A stretch of DNA of 64,000 bases from Agriotes lineatus (taxonomy: Eukaryota > Arthropoda > Insecta > Coleoptera > Elateridae). Below the pieces are notes generated by a model. The model searched no databases, was not told where the DNA came from, and saw only the letters and a list, made by a program, of their open reading frames with translations. Of the stretch, positions 11,046-22,227 are shown in pieces (positions within the stretch are counted from its first letter, which is position 1; the number at the start of each line of letters is the position of its first letter). Where the stretch lies: contig CALNHX010002662.1 in NCBI GenBank assembly GCA_940337035.1, positions 107,905-171,904 on the forward strand. The letters are read 5' to 3'. Position numbers and translations under genes: made by a program.

Positions 11046-12473
11046 GTTATGTTTCCTATTTAATCTAGTATTTGAAAAAGGTATGTTTCCTAGTAACTTT
11101 AAATCATCTTTAATTACTCCTATTTTTAAATCTGGAGATAGAACATGTGTTAACAATTACAGACTGATTTCTTTAACTACTCATTTCTCTAAACTTTTGG
11201 AAAAATGTACTAAAAAAAGAATTACTGATTTTTTAGAACGTAACAAAATAATAAGCGACAGGCAATTTGGTTTTAGAGAGAACCTGAGCACCGATCATGC
11301 TCTTTTTGACCTAACCAATAAGATTAATCGTAATCTAGATAGAGGTGTCAAACAGGCTGCTGTCTTCCTGGACTTGTGCAAGGCGTTTGATACGGTCTGC
11401 CACAAACGGTTACTAGAGAAGCTTTACAATTATGGGATTAGAGGCGTACCATATCGCTTGCTTCAGACCTATCTTGCTGATAGATGGCAGTGCGTTAAAA
11501 TTAAAAATGTCATGAGTAGCTTCAAACAAATTGACTACGGAGTCCCCCAAGGAACTGTTTTGGAACCTATCCTATTTTTAGTCTATATCAACGATTTAGT
11601 CAATGTTCCTGTACAAGGTGAATTTGTTTTGTTCGCCGATGACACTGTTATTTTGTTTGAAGGTAATGACTGGCACGATGTCCAAATGAAAGTTGAAGGG
11701 GGCTTAGCAAGTATTAACAGATGGCTCAGTCAGAATCTACTCACTTTAAATCTAGACAAAACAAAATTTATTACATTTAGTGCCACTGTATCTGGACAAC
11801 CTAATTTTGTAAATATAGTTTCTCACAAAACTAACTGCGCGAAACGAGATGATTGTGATTGTAAAGTGATAAGCAAAGTTGAAAAAATTAAATACCTAAG
11901 TATTATGATCGACCAACATCTCCGATGGCACGACCATGTTAACTTTATCGCTCGTAAAGTGAGATACTGTATTTACAAGTTTTATTTGCTACGAAATGTG
12001 CTCTCTAGAATTAACTTAAGAATGGTTTACTTTTCTTTTGTAGAATCTATTTTACGATATGGTATTATTGTTTGGGGAGGTACTTTTTACTCTACAATAC
12101 TGCCTGCTGTAAACGTACAAAAGTTTGTACTTAAAGTGATGCTTCTGATCGCTTATTTAACGAGGCCAAGGTTCTACCATTACGCCTCCTGTATTCAAAA
12201 GATGTATTATTGTTTTTGTATAAAAATCCTGCAATGAAAACTTGTTTAGAACATGATTACAACACTAGATTTCGTCAGCAACAAAAAGCTGTTTCCATTC
12301 GATTTCACTTAACTTTAGCCCAAAGATTTATACCTTATTTTGGGCCAAAATTGTATAACTTATTACCCTTAGCATTCAACTCAATCAACAATGTACACCT
12401 GTATTCTAAAAGAGTTACTGACTTTTTGTGGCTTGATATGGCGCGCTTTAAAAACATTTTAGACTAAGCCTTT
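11046..12473 (+). pseudogene. CR1-like LINE ORF2, 3' part (reverse transcriptase)
   Basis: The RT continues from 5400 without loss of frame if one gttat copy is ignored. Motifs in order: FKSGDRTCVNNYRLISL, ISDRQFGFREN with TDHA, AVFLDLCKAFDTV (the first catalytic Asp), YGVPQGTVL, and FADD at about 11634-11645 (the catalytic Asp pair). The thumb follows with LRWHDHV and ILRYGIIVWG. A one-base frameshift near 12145-12150 moves the C-terminus into the frame that stops at about 12467. Apart from this shift and the two insertions the gene looks nearly intact, so the LINE was young when hit. Confidence 0.88.
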
Positions 12474-12773
12474 ACTCACCCGTCATAAGTATAAACAGTG
12501 CTATTGCTAAAATTTATGTGCTCTTGCTCAGAAGTGTATCCTTTTTGTGAGTACAACAACAGGCTCCCATTACACAAGCTGGCTTAGATTGGGAGTCTGT
12601 TGTGTCGAAATTCTGCTACTCTATTTCTTTTTGTATATTCTTGTTACATTCTCGTAACGTATAACTTTTTTTTTGTTATCTTTTGTATTATATATTTGTA
12701 TCATATTATATATTTGTAACATTTGTAATATCTTACAGATAAACAGTTATCTACAATTGAATTGAAATTGAAT
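12474..12773 (+). other. 3' UTR and tail of the first LINE
   Basis: AT-rich non-coding sequence after the RT stop. It ends near 12757-12773 in a short gaattgaaattgaa repeat instead of a poly(A) run, as expected for CR1-like LINEs that end in short microsatellites. A foldback around caggctcccattac / gattgggagtctgttgt (about 12550-12602) may be a 3' stem used for template recognition. Confidence 0.55.
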
Positions 12774-13040
12774 TATGCGATTTTCTTCAAAAGCTTGCTG
12801 TCGCATCTACATAGTACATAAAACTTATATGTGAAGTTTCAACGCCATACCTCTTTTCGTTTTTGAGATATTCTGTTCACAGACAGACAGACAGACAGAC
12901 ACACAGACAAACCGATGAAAAAAATATGTTTTTTGGGACCAGGGGACTCTAAAACGTGAAGATCTGTAGAAAACTGAATTTCGAATTTTTGGGGTGAATC
13001 CAATACTTCCTTTATCGTAAAAGGAAGTAAAAAGAACACG
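12774..13040 (+). mobile_element. HINE/DINE-like repeat, 3' part (CAGA microsatellite plus terminal hairpin)
   Basis: Closely matches 55260-55530 and 41822-42005. It contains aaaagcttgctgtc, then gaagtttcaacgccatacctc, a (CAGA)n run at about 12880-12910, ggtgaatccaatacttcc and a terminal hairpin cttccttta / taaaaggaag at about 13005-13030. A 5' block, central microsatellite and 3' stem-loop resemble Helentron-derived HINE or DINE elements. Class is inferred; the repeat identity is direct. Confidence 0.6.
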
Positions 13041-13056
13041 ATGTCAATGTTTTCAT

Positions 13057-13400
13057 AAGTGTGTTCAGTCAACTTTGGCAAATCATCATGGAACGTTATA
13101 CACTTCAACAATGTATAGAAATAGGTCGTATTCATTACCAAAATTTCCTTTCTGTTCGAACAACATTCCGCACACTGCGTGTTGTTTATGGTTTTTCAAA
13201 CCTCAACTTGATTACTATTTCGTAAATACTGAGGTCTTATCTTTACAAAGTTCAACTGACCCAAGAAATTGAGCCAAATAACCATTTGCAAAAACACTAT
13301 CTTTAGTGATGGAGCTTATTTGTGGTTAAATAGATTCGTAAACAAGTATACGTTATTGAAGCGTATAACGTTTCATGATGATTTGCCGAAATTGACTGTA
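13057..13400 (+). pseudogene. Embedded mariner transposase fragment, copy 1
   Basis: From the ATG at 13088 the sequence encodes a degraded helix-turn-helix region matching copy 2 (MERYTLQQ at 50206), of the type found at the N-terminus of insect mariner-like transposases. About 200 bp on, FSDGAYLWLNRFVNKYT (13299-13350) matches the FSDEAHFWLNGYVNKQ catalytic-Asp region. The part between is deleted, and stops interrupt the frame. Confidence 0.6.
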
Positions 13401-13752
13401 CACAACTGTAAAAAGAATTGAAGGCTCAACTATTCCAAGGTGACTACGATAGGTTTTTAAATTTATATCACCGCTATTGGAAAACTCATTATAAGGTACG
13501 TGAATTTATTTTAATGGTTAACATAGCAGTTTCGTTTCTATGCCAGTATTTAATCATACAGGTCACTTCCATAGTTACCAATGAAATCAATAGATTAGAG
13601 CGTTTATTTTACGAGTTAACATACGAATTTAAATTAGGTACTTGCTAATAAGATACTTTAATTTTGTTACCGGAGTGTAGGTAAGCAACTAAAAAGCAGA
13701 TAAGTAGGAACAACTTGTGTGTTGTATCTTTTCTTCAGTGGTATACATTAGG

Positions 13753-15255
13753 CAGTGCCGTCTTTTATATGATTAAGGCCCCGGGCCCAAGGTAATGAAG
13801 GGGCCCTTCTAGAAAGGAAGTAACTCAATACAATACAATATATATTTTTATCTACGACCACTACTAAAAGTAGGCCTTTTAACGCTAGCTTGTTTCACTA
13901 AAAGTGACGTTTTATAGTTTAGCGTGGTTATAGAAATCAGCTGTTTACTTTTAACCCATGTGCTAAAAGTGAAGTGAGGTTACAAAACTACAATTTCGAA
14001 CTGGAAGTGAAGTTGTAAAGTTATTCTAGTTACTTCTTGCTTTACAGGTAAAGTGTTTTTGAAATAATTAACGCGTTATGTAATAAATACAGTCAGACGT
14101 GGAGTATTAATAATTACATTCTGTAACTGACCTTGCAGTACTGGCTTCGCAAACATTCGCCCGCGCGGCATGGGCTACTGTTTATTATGACATAAATTAG
14201 AAGTGTCGTAGATGCAAACCTTTGTTAAATCGATATTATGGATTAATAACGGTAAAATTAAGGTCGTAGATAAAATATTGTATGCAACGCATGCTAAAAG
14301 TAGTTTATGCACGAGACATGTTATGAAACTCAGCCTTCGGCTTCGTTACATGATTTTCATGTCTCGCGCATAAACGTTGACTTTTAGCACTTGTTGCATA
14401 AATAGCTATAAATATACCTGCTTTTATTTTTATACAACTATGTACTGAAACGAAATTAAAATTCTAATAAAATGTATATAAACACAATAGAACATAAGAA
14501 TCCTAAAAATTAAGAAATATGTCATAATTATTGCTACACAATAATAAAAGATTTTTTTCTCGATTTGGTATGGGCAAAGTCCTGTATTATATCTTCAAAA
14601 TTTAAATTCAACAATATGTCGCTTTCTATGCACATTAATGATAAAAGAGTTTAGCCTCTCTTGTAGCACAGTACTGCAAAGTTCGTTTTTTATCCTGCTT
14701 AACTTCGAAAATGAACGTTCTCCACTGCAATTAGTGATCATTGATGAATAATGACATGAAAATTCTAAGTGATAACGCAACGTTAGAAAATGTTTCTTCT
14801 AATTTATCAGTTCTTAAAATGTTAAACAGTAGCGAGTTATCAATTTGTTTAGTTTTATATACATCGTTAGTTCCTAAATACAGCGCTAAATGAATACATT
14901 CCGTTTCTAATCCTTCTCCATTTATAGCAAGGTGATAATATTCAGCAAACTTTTTACAGCTATCGTGCAACACATTTGGACTAATGGTTCTTAGTTGATA
15001 AACAGCCACACCGATTGTTTACTTTGATATATGCAGCAGATCTCTGCTGTAGTTAAGTTATCGATGAGTCGATAATTGGGATAAACACTTCCACTTTAAA
15101 TTTATCAGATGAATACACAACTTTAATTTTTATTTTTTTACAAAATATTTAATGAATTACAGAATTATTAGTTGATCAATGCGCCTGTCGGGGGCCCCAA
15201 AAAATTGGGGGCCCCGGGCCCGGGCCCGCCTGGCCCGTGCCTAAAGACTGCACTG
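13753..15255 (-). mobile_element. hAT element with ZMYM1/dimerisation-type transposase remnants
   Basis: Inverted ends CAGTGCCGTCTTT / CAGTGCAGTCTTT and a perfect 8-bp duplication acattagg (13745-13752 and 15256-15263). The ends are rich in gggcccc. On the - strand, 14731-15009 and 14595-14780 encode remnants of a hAT transposase C-terminus, including CSGERSFSKLSRIKNEL and QERLNSF, characteristic of the hAT dimerisation domain of ZMYM1-like transposases. The N-terminal and catalytic parts are missing. A palindromic insert lies at about 14278-14400. Confidence 0.8.
14595..15009 (-). pseudogene. hAT transposase C-terminal remnant
   Basis: Two overlapping - strand frames. The 14595-14780 part has NCSGERSFSKLSRIKNEL followed by TVLQERLNSF, the signature of the hAT C-terminal dimerisation domain. 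The upstream frame (14731-15009) contains the helix preceding that domain. A frameshift separates them. No DDE core is present. Confidence 0.65.
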
Positions 15256-15426
15256 ACATTAGGATAACTTTTAATTGTATTTTTTACAAGTAATAATTCC
15301 TATGTTAACTCGTAAAATACACGCTCTATTCTACTGGTGTCATTTGGAACTATAGACATGACCTGTATGATTAAATCGTGGCATAGAAACGAAACTGATA
15401 TGTTAACTATTAAAATAAATTCCCTG

Positions 15427-16521
15427 TATACCGACCTCCCGATTTTCAATTGGTTAATGACATGGTACTTTTTCAAAAACTAGAATATCCCTCCTCACTC
15501 GAAAATGTTGTTGTTACCGGAGATTTTAACTTCCCCGATATATCATGGCCACTAACAATTATTCCTGCAACACTAAATTCACAGAACCTCTTTATTGAGT
15601 GCATCCAAAACTCAAATTTATATCAACTTATATCAGAACGAACTCGATTTCGTATTAACAATATACTTTCCATATTGGACTTAATATTCACTAATGACCG
15701 CCAGCTCATAACAAAACCCAGTATAGAAGCTCCTATATGTATCTCAGATTATACTGTTGTAATTTCACACCTTCAATTTACTCTCAGTATCCCTCATGAA
15801 CAAGGTATTTAATTTCGTATGAAAAAAACAATTATCACAGCATCTCGCAATGCTTGGAGCAGATAAATTGGCAGAACCTTTTCGGCCAATAAAAAACCCA
15901 AGCGAAATGTGAAAAATGTTTTACAAAACGTAGTCAGACCTGAATAATAAATATACAAGAAAGGGAAATATCTACAGAAATTGTATAAAACCTTGGATTA
16001 ACTCTGAACTGCTGTCTATGATCAAATATAAAAAGAGTCTATGGCGCAAATATAAACACACAAATCACACTGTTGATTACCAGGCCCACAGAGCTTTTTC
16101 AAACAACGTCAAACTAGCAATAAATCAAGCTAGGTATCTGTAGGAAGAATCAATAGCCAACAGTGGTAACAAGAAGATTTTCAAGTATATTCGCACTTCA
16201 TTAACTACCAAGGTATCAGTTCCCCTCCTAAGAAGAATTGACGGAATTCTGTGCCAAAATGAATCCGAACAGCGGAGATTCTATTCAACACCTTTTCGGA
16301 TGTATATTCTGACGAACCGACCGACAACCGTCTGCCCGATGTTATGTCTCTCCGCACTCAAGCCACTTTAAGCTATGTCACTTTTACACCTGAGATTGTC
16401 TTAAACATCTTACACTCTTGAAAAGCAACTCATCACCAGGTCTGGACAGACTTTCTGCGTATTTTCTAAAACGATTTGCAAATTTCCTAGCATTTCCCTT
16501 GTCTTCAATCATGACTGCATC
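15427..16521 (+). pseudogene. LINE copy 1: endonuclease C-terminus and RT linker
   Basis: The frame 15450-15812 includes VVVTGDFNFPDISW, LDLIFTND and a degraded SDH motif, the last blocks of a LINE endonuclease. After a stop, fragments such as IKPWINSELLSM and YKKSLWRKYK form the linker to RT. Numerous stops are present. The sequence is collinear with 50665-52330, which carries an extra insert at 51414-51999. Confidence 0.75.
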
Positions 16522-17208
16522 CAGGGCTGTAGCCAGGGGTACGCCAGGGCAGGCTAAGCCTGCCCTGGAAAATTTTAAGCCTGCCCTGGCCGCTAGCCAG
16601 AGCTTGATCAGGATGTTGCAATTTTTACGCTTAATTATTGGGCTAGTCTCGTTCGACAAAATAATTTGATTGATATAATGGCAGAAATGGTCTCTCAAAG
16701 CATCGTTAACGATATCGGCAATGCTGATGTTCCATGGTTTAGTATTTTAGAGGATGGCACATACAATGGAAAATAATGAAGAAAACATTGCAATGGGAAA
16801 GCGAAAGAGTCTTTTTTAACGATAAAAACTTGCGCTGATTTCAACGTTGTGATATTAACAGGCTTAACCTTAAGAGTGCTTAACGATTATAACTTAGATA
16901 CGTCTAAAATTTTAAGTCAGTGTTATATGGAGCAGCTGTTATGAGTGGACAAAAAGAAGAAGTGCCAACATTACTCCAAAAACCGTCTAAACAGAACAAT
17001 ACCTCTGTGCATTGTCGCAATAATCGTTTGCACCTGGTATTTGTGAAAACTATAAAAGAAATATCATCAATTAAGCAATATTTCGATCAATGTTCTATGC
17101 TATACATGTTTCTTAAAAACGGAGGTATTTTGAAGTGTTACGATGGACACGCACTGTGTCGTTTGGAACAGCGTTGGAGCGGTTATTTGGACGTTACTCG
17201 CACAGTTT

Positions 17209-17933
17209 CAAGGTGGTCTATATTGTTCCAGGCCATGACACTGGCTCTGTTGCCAGATTGTGTGCTAGGCCATTCCAAGACACTAAGTTTTGTTTGTTTG
17301 AAATATATTTGACATTCAAACTATTTTGACAAGGTAGTTCATATAAGTTACAAAAATAGCTTTGAATTGTTCTGTATCAAGCTGCAACTCAACGTATGCT
17401 TCATCGGTTGCTTCATATGTTAGCGTGTTCAGGATTCCATCTAATGAAACGGTGGCAAAAGAATGGAAAGAAGTTTTGCATTTAGAGAACTGGCGGATTG
17501 GAAAGGCTAGTGTTGTGTGTGAAAAGCACTTTAAAAGAGCGAATATAAAGGGTAATAAGATGTAAAGACTTGTTGCGACTGCAATATCACTAACTTCCAG
17601 GCTAGTTATTTTGAAGAAATTGCTGTTTATGATAAAGTCAAAATTAGTAGCAATGGAGAATTAGGTACCTACCCATTATGAATTGTTTTGAAATCGAATA
17701 TTACGAAGAAGTGTCACACTACGGTGTAAATAAGAGTGATTTTATAGTTTTTTTTCAACTGGCATGCATCAGAATGACAGAAACAGTGCAGTGACAGATT
17801 GTTCATTTAGTGACCAAAACTAGTAATTTTTTGTTAATGGTTGGTAAAGCCATGTTGCCAGATTGTGGTAGGCCATTCCAAAGGTTACTTTATAGGCCCA
17901 GTGTCATGGCCTGGAACAATATAGACCGCCTTG
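17209..17933 (+). mobile_element. P-like element (THAP-coding) nested in the hAT
   Basis: A 725-bp insert with inverted ends starting CAAGGTGGTCTATATTG (left) and CAAGGCGGTCTATATTG (right, reverse complement); the repeats extend about 36 bp through CAGGCCATGACACTGG. The flanks are acagttt (17202-17208) and atagttt (17934-17940), a 7-bp duplication with one mismatch. It encodes a THAP zinc finger, the DNA-binding domain of P-element transposases, and the ends contain AAGGTGGTC as do Drosophila P-element ends. The transposase core is absent. Confidence 0.7.
17362..17565 (+). CDS. THAP-domain fragment of the P-like element
   Basis: A 67-residue frame with THAP C2CH geometry: Cys3 and Cys8, then VFRIPSN, a WKEVLHLENW region, and VVCEKHF providing the third Cys and the His. 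THAP domains bind DNA in P-element transposases and in host genes derived from them. The frame stops shortly after the domain, so only the first exon-like part survives. Confidence 0.7.
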   Translation: MNCSVSSCNSTYASSVASYVSVFRIPSNETVAKEWKEVLHLENWRIGKASVVCEKHFKRANIKGNKM

Positions 17934-19521
17934 ATAGTTTTCAATAATTATGAGAAAATAATCCAAGTACTAGAAAAAATATCAAAGAGCAGAGATGTAT
18001 ACGGCGATTTTGTTGTAGAAAGTAGTGGTTTGCTCAAAATTGTTCAGTCTAAAGGTTGTCGATTTTGCATAGTGTTCATGAAAAAAGTATTAGAAACTAT
18101 TCAGCCTGCTGATAAATTACTTCAGGCGCACGAAGCCAGTTTGATAAACTCTGTGGTTATCATAACCTCGGTAGTGGATTCCCTCATCTCCTATAGAAAT
18201 TACCACGTTTACACAGAAATTGATGCAAAAATCAATACCGACTTCAATGGTGTTGAAGATGATATTACCACAAAAAACAAAGAAAGACAAACACTGGATG
18301 TCATCCTGATCGAAATGAAAAGAAGATTTGTAGAAAACGATAAGCTCCTGATTGCAATTTTCAGTGCCGAAGAAGAAAACAGTGATTTAGAGCAAATCAC
18401 ATTTTTACAAACTTTGAGTATAAAACTTCCATCCTCAGAAGATATTACAGTGGTCAACAAATTTATACAAATCCAGAAGAGAGAAAACCCTGGTTTATCT
18501 GTCTTCGATATCATTTTTCAGCAACGAGTTGCATTCGCCAAAACGTATAATTTATTGGCGACTGCCAGAGCTTTTGGCTGTAGCACGCGACTTGCGACTC
18601 CTCTGTATTGACAAGGATTAATCGTCCACAGAAACTCTATGTACCACCAACAAATGCCCAATTTGAACTCTCTTGCATACGAACAAAATCGTACAACAAC
18701 TCTAAACCTTGACTTACTTGTGAGAAAGTTTAATCAGCAGAAGAACCGACGATTACATTTTTTTTTCTAATTTTTACAATTTTTTTAATGTAGCATTAAC
18801 ATTAAGTATGTGAGTAAATAAAAAGTTACCGTGACAACATATTTTCAGTATAAGTACGACCAAAGTAACAAAAGTATTGCGAAAAAAGCTCTTTGTGTAT
18901 GTACGAGCTCAGAATCACATCATTTGGCCCAGTTAAGATTTTTCAGGTATCTTTATGTTGTACCAACAAAAGAAAATATTTTTGAGCAATATTCTTACAA
19001 CATAATTATAAGAGTTTTTAGCAATATTTTTAATAGAATTAGCAATAACAAATTACAAAAAATAGTCGGAAAACACTTACTTAAAAATATATTATCGATT
19101 TATTTCATTTTATGAGCAAAATATCATTTTGTTCAACGTAGCATGTTTTGGTTAAAGTGAAACAAGTTGTTTGTTGTTTAATAACATATTGACAGTTTGG
19201 TGTCTGTATTTCTTTTGCAAAAATGGTACGTGGTGAAGCTATTGTCAATTTGCTTAATTCTGGTAATTTCTGAGGCAAAATTTCCAAACAATTGCAATTA
19301 TCGTATTATAGTGTATGATATATTGTGAAACTATAAAAAAATAGGCTCCATAGCAGAAAAATCAAATGTGGGACTAACTCCAAATATTACTCCAGCAAAT
19401 ATAAGAGCTTTACGTATCTGGGCCAAATGATATGATTCTGGGATCGTAGATATAAAATGTGGAAAGCCTGCCCTGAATTTTTTTGAGCCTGTCCTGATTA
19501 CACAGTCTGGCTACGGCCCTG

Positions 19522-20620
19522 ACTGCATCTTTCAAATACCATATTCTGCCACCTGTCTGGAAGAATGCCTCAGTGACGGCTATTCTCAGAAAGGGGGACA
19601 AATTAGACCCAAGTAATTTTCGCCCCATCAGCCTCACCCCCGTCGTATGTAAAGTCATGGAGTCCATAATTGTGGAGCAGATGTCGGAGTTCTTTTTTGC
19701 GAGAACATGTTATATCGAAAGAACAGCACGGTTTCGTAAAAGGTCTATGACTATGACTTTGGACGTTAGTAATCCAATAGACGTCGTTTATCTTGACTTT
19801 TCGAAAGCGTTTGATCGTCGTCTGCGTTGATAAAGTGCCAAAACGACGCCTTCGTGGAAATTTATATTTAAGGATTTCTGACTTTCTCTCTGAAAGAACG
19901 TTTAAAGTTAAAGTGGGACAGATCTATTCATTGCAGAAAACAGTTTTTAGCGGAGTACCGCAGGGGTCTGTCATGTGGCCCTTGCTTTTCCTGATATATA
20001 TTCTAGTGATCTGCAGTTGCACATAAAAAACAAAAATCTTTCTATGCCGATGATACAAAGATCTACACCAATCCACTTCTCGATGCTTGGCAACTTCAAG
20101 AAGATCTAAATTCAGTATTTTCATGGTGTACTGATTGGATGATCTCTCTGAATGTAGAAGTGCGTTGTGTTGCATATTCCCAAGAACAATCAATGTCTTC
20201 AATATGTTTTAACAATAACAAAGTGCACAAAGTAACCTCTCATAGCGACCTTGGTGTGACAATAAACTCTAATTTAAGTTGGTTCGAACATATAACGCAA
20301 ATCTGTAAAAAAGCCAACAACCTGCTATTCCTGCTGAAGAAATCATTTGTTAGTGTATCATTGGAGACTTACATACTACTTTATAAAGTGCACGTTCGTC
20401 CAATTCTTGGTTTGGTATCCTGAGTTGTTTCGTGATCAAAACCTGTTAGAGAACTTACAACTTCGAGCAACAAGACTGCCGTTTGGTGTTGTGAGGCCTT
20501 CTTACGATGAAACACTTTCTCTGTGCAATTTGCCGTATTTTCTTGAACGTCGTATTCGTGGAGATCTTATCGTAACTTTCAGAATATTACATTTTGGTTT
20601 TTAAGGTTTACGTGAAATAT
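19522..20620 (+). pseudogene. LINE copy 1: reverse transcriptase
   Basis: Broken frames (19573-19830, 19793-20026, 20139-20423, 20347-20604) encode RT motifs: KGDKLDPSNFRPISLTPVV, DVVYLDFSKAFD, SGVPQGSV, a shifted YADDTKIY-like site near 20044-20065, and C-terminal LGVTINSNLSW. Several shifts and deletions exist. Copy 2 (52330-53510) carries the same domains with different lesions. Confidence 0.8.
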
Positions 20621-21061
20621 TCACTTATAATACCATGAGTAGTCAAAGTTATGCCGACTATTTTTGCAGTGGTGTCACGAATGTCCATTACGCTTTTGTA
20701 CGATTAGGACGAGTGCGATAGCACGAGTCCTAATCCCAAGCGCAATGGACATGAGTAGTGATACCACCGCAAAAATAATCTACTTAACTGTGACTAAGAA
20801 TGGCATTCGAGGGACTATTCAATGAACCAAACTACTTTTTCAAATTAGTTTTCAGTAAATCTAGCAACAAACTACGCAATTTCTATAGTAACAGAACACT
20901 AATATTGACTTTTTCTAATAAAAATCGCATTTGTTTAAAATAGTCACTTGAATACCTTCTAGGAAGATATATCCACTGATATTTTTTTTATTGGACAAGA
21001 AACTTCAGAATTCTGGATTTTCATTGGTCACTTTTTGACAGGTGACAGGTGAATTGAATAG
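20621..21061. mobile_element. Two-block foldback element, member 1
   Basis: Absent from copy 2 (around 53483), which defines its ends. It begins tcacttataatacc and ends gaattgaatag. Block 1 is an imperfect palindrome: gactatttttgcagtggtgt near 20650 pairs with the stretch ending aaaaataatc near 20780, around the gtccattacgc / gcgcaatggac arms. Block 2 lies between gactattcaat (20814) and attgaatagtc (21053-21063). It has no coding capacity. Members 2 and 3 are at 22228-22775 and 51414-51999. Confidence 0.6.
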
Positions 21062-21649
21062 TCAATAATATTAATAACGATAACCGTTTACGCTAGCATA
21101 GATCAAACTTAAAAGCGAAAATTTTAAATCAAGAGCACGACAGTTCTTCCTGTCAAAGTTTTCTCAACTTGGAACAATTTACCTGACGAAGTGGTAAGCT
21201 CGCACACTGTAAAGACGTTTAAACATAGACTGGACAGTGCATAGTTTGTAATGTTTTATTTTCTTTTTGTCTTCTTTGATATTATCATAATTGAATGTTT
21301 TCTCTAATGTAAAATTTTCTTGTTATTTGTACATATTACCTGTTACCGTTATACTCGTTTAAGCTGTTTATTTTGTATTTGTGGGGTTATATAGGACTTA
21401 GTTCTCCCTCTGTATTTGTTTAATAATAATAATAATAATCCTTCTTCAAATTTTGGAGTTACTATCAATATGTGTAATAAAATTCATTTCGTCATTTCTA
21501 AATCCATTTATAAATATGAGCAATCGCTATAATTGTTTGGGCATATTCAATCGGTTAGGAATATTTATCTGGCGTAAAATTAAAATGTCTTTTGAGAAAG
21601 TCCCAAAAATATTAAAATTACACATTTAAAAACTTTAATTTTGCAAATA

Positions 21650-22202
21650 AAGAGTGTTTTTTTAGAGTGGGGGAACTTTAAATTGAAATAAAACACAGAA
21701 AAATGTTTTTTTCTACAGCCGTCAAAAAAACGTGACATTTATACATCGCTATAGATACGCGAAGTTTAACTTTTTTTAACACGTGAAAAAATAATATTTC
21801 TTCACGGCTAGCAGTGAAAAACCACAAAATGGATCCACGAAATGGATCTGTTAAGTGGCCACCTCTTTCGTGCGATTTGACGCCGTTAGATAATTTTCTT
21901 TGAGGATATGTAAAGCCGCATGTCTAAGTCGATAAACCGGAAACAATTGAGCAATTGGAAGCCAACATTCGACGCGTTATTGCCGAAATATAGCCTGATT
22001 TACTGCGAAAAGTGCGTGAAAATTGGACCTCCAGATTACGTCATGTACACGCCAGCCCCGACGGTCACATGCCCGAAATCATATTCAAACATAAATGCCA
22101 TAAAATTATCTTTCAAATAAAGCCAATTTCATGGATATTAAAAACATTTTTCTGTGTTTTATTTCAATTTAAAGTTCCCTCACTCTAAAAAAAAACACCC
22201 TT
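21650..22202 (+). mobile_element. Deletion-derived mariner element
   Basis: Inverted repeats of about 60 bp (gagtgtttttttagagtg, then ggaactttaaattgaaataa) with a TA duplication at 21648-21649 and 22203-22204; copy 2 is empty at about 54075. Between them the + strand encodes only the last part of a transposase: WPPLSCDLTPLDNFL, which holds a DDE-region Asp, then EQLEANIRRVIAEI and MPEIIFK in shifting frames. The N-terminus and the first catalytic residues are gone. Confidence 0.8.
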
Positions 22203-22227
22203 TATTTCCCTAGGCACTCACGAATTA

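Larger units (their letters stand above)
13494..15426. mobile_element. TA-flanked element with long inverted repeats, carrying a nested hAT
   Basis: Interrupts the LINE where copy 2 reads on uninterrupted (50655-50665), leaving a TA duplication. The ends are inverted repeats of about 130-150 bp sharing gaatttattttaatggttaa, cagtttcgtttctatgcca and tttaatcatacaggtca. TA target and long inverted repeats suggest a Tc1/mariner-type non-autonomous element. Its middle is almost entirely a second transposon, the hAT at 13753-15255. Confidence 0.7.
16920..18760 (+). pseudogene. hAT transposase, split by the P-like element
   Basis: The first block (16920-17208) has YGAAVMSGQKEEVPTLL, HCRNNRLHLVF and SMLYMFLKN, standard in the middle of hAT transposases. 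The second block (from 17941) continues VFNNYEKIIQVLEKIS and runs to 18610 with long helices. The C-terminal dimerisation part (FGCSTRLATPLY, then a stop, then about 60 recognisable residues) ends near 18760. Ignoring the insert and one copy of its 7-bp duplication, the frame is continuous across 17208/17941. The N-terminal DNA-binding part is missing or unrecognisable. Confidence 0.75.
16522..19521 (+). mobile_element. hAT transposon (3.0 kb) carrying transposase remnants and a nested P-like element
   Basis: The ends are CAGGGCTGTAGCCAG and the inverted CAGGGCCGTAGCCAG, with a perfect 8-bp duplication actgcatc (16514-16521 and 19522-19529). Copy 2 has the empty site near 52334-52341. Both termini carry gcctgccctgg repeats. 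Transposase pieces on the + strand are YGAAVMSGQ and VHCRNNRLHLVF (16925-17045), then the segment after the P-like insert (17934-18610), and a C-terminal FGCSTRLATPLY region followed by NSLAYEQNRT. Stops show it is inactive. Confidence 0.85.
13041..21439 (+). mobile_element. Second CR1-like LINE composite, copy 1 (multiply interrupted)
   Basis: The + strand pieces are collinear with 50158-53873: about 13041-13493, 15427-16521, 19522-20620 and 21062-21439. Coding traces are an embedded mariner fragment, an endonuclease C-terminus, the RT linker and RT. The 3' end is a (TAA)n tail at about 21419-21439. The gaps are explained by a TA-flanked element with a nested hAT, a 3-kb hAT with a nested P-like element, and a foldback element. 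All frames carry stops or shifts, so it is a dead copy. The same internal mariner-LINE joint occurs in copy 2, so the two copies arose by segmental duplication, not by two retrotranspositions. Confidence 0.75.

Noticed and set aside
12880..12910. CAGA repeats here and at 55360-55412 as a CRISPR-like or satellite array
   Set aside because: They are simple microsatellites inside a dispersed element, with no spacers.
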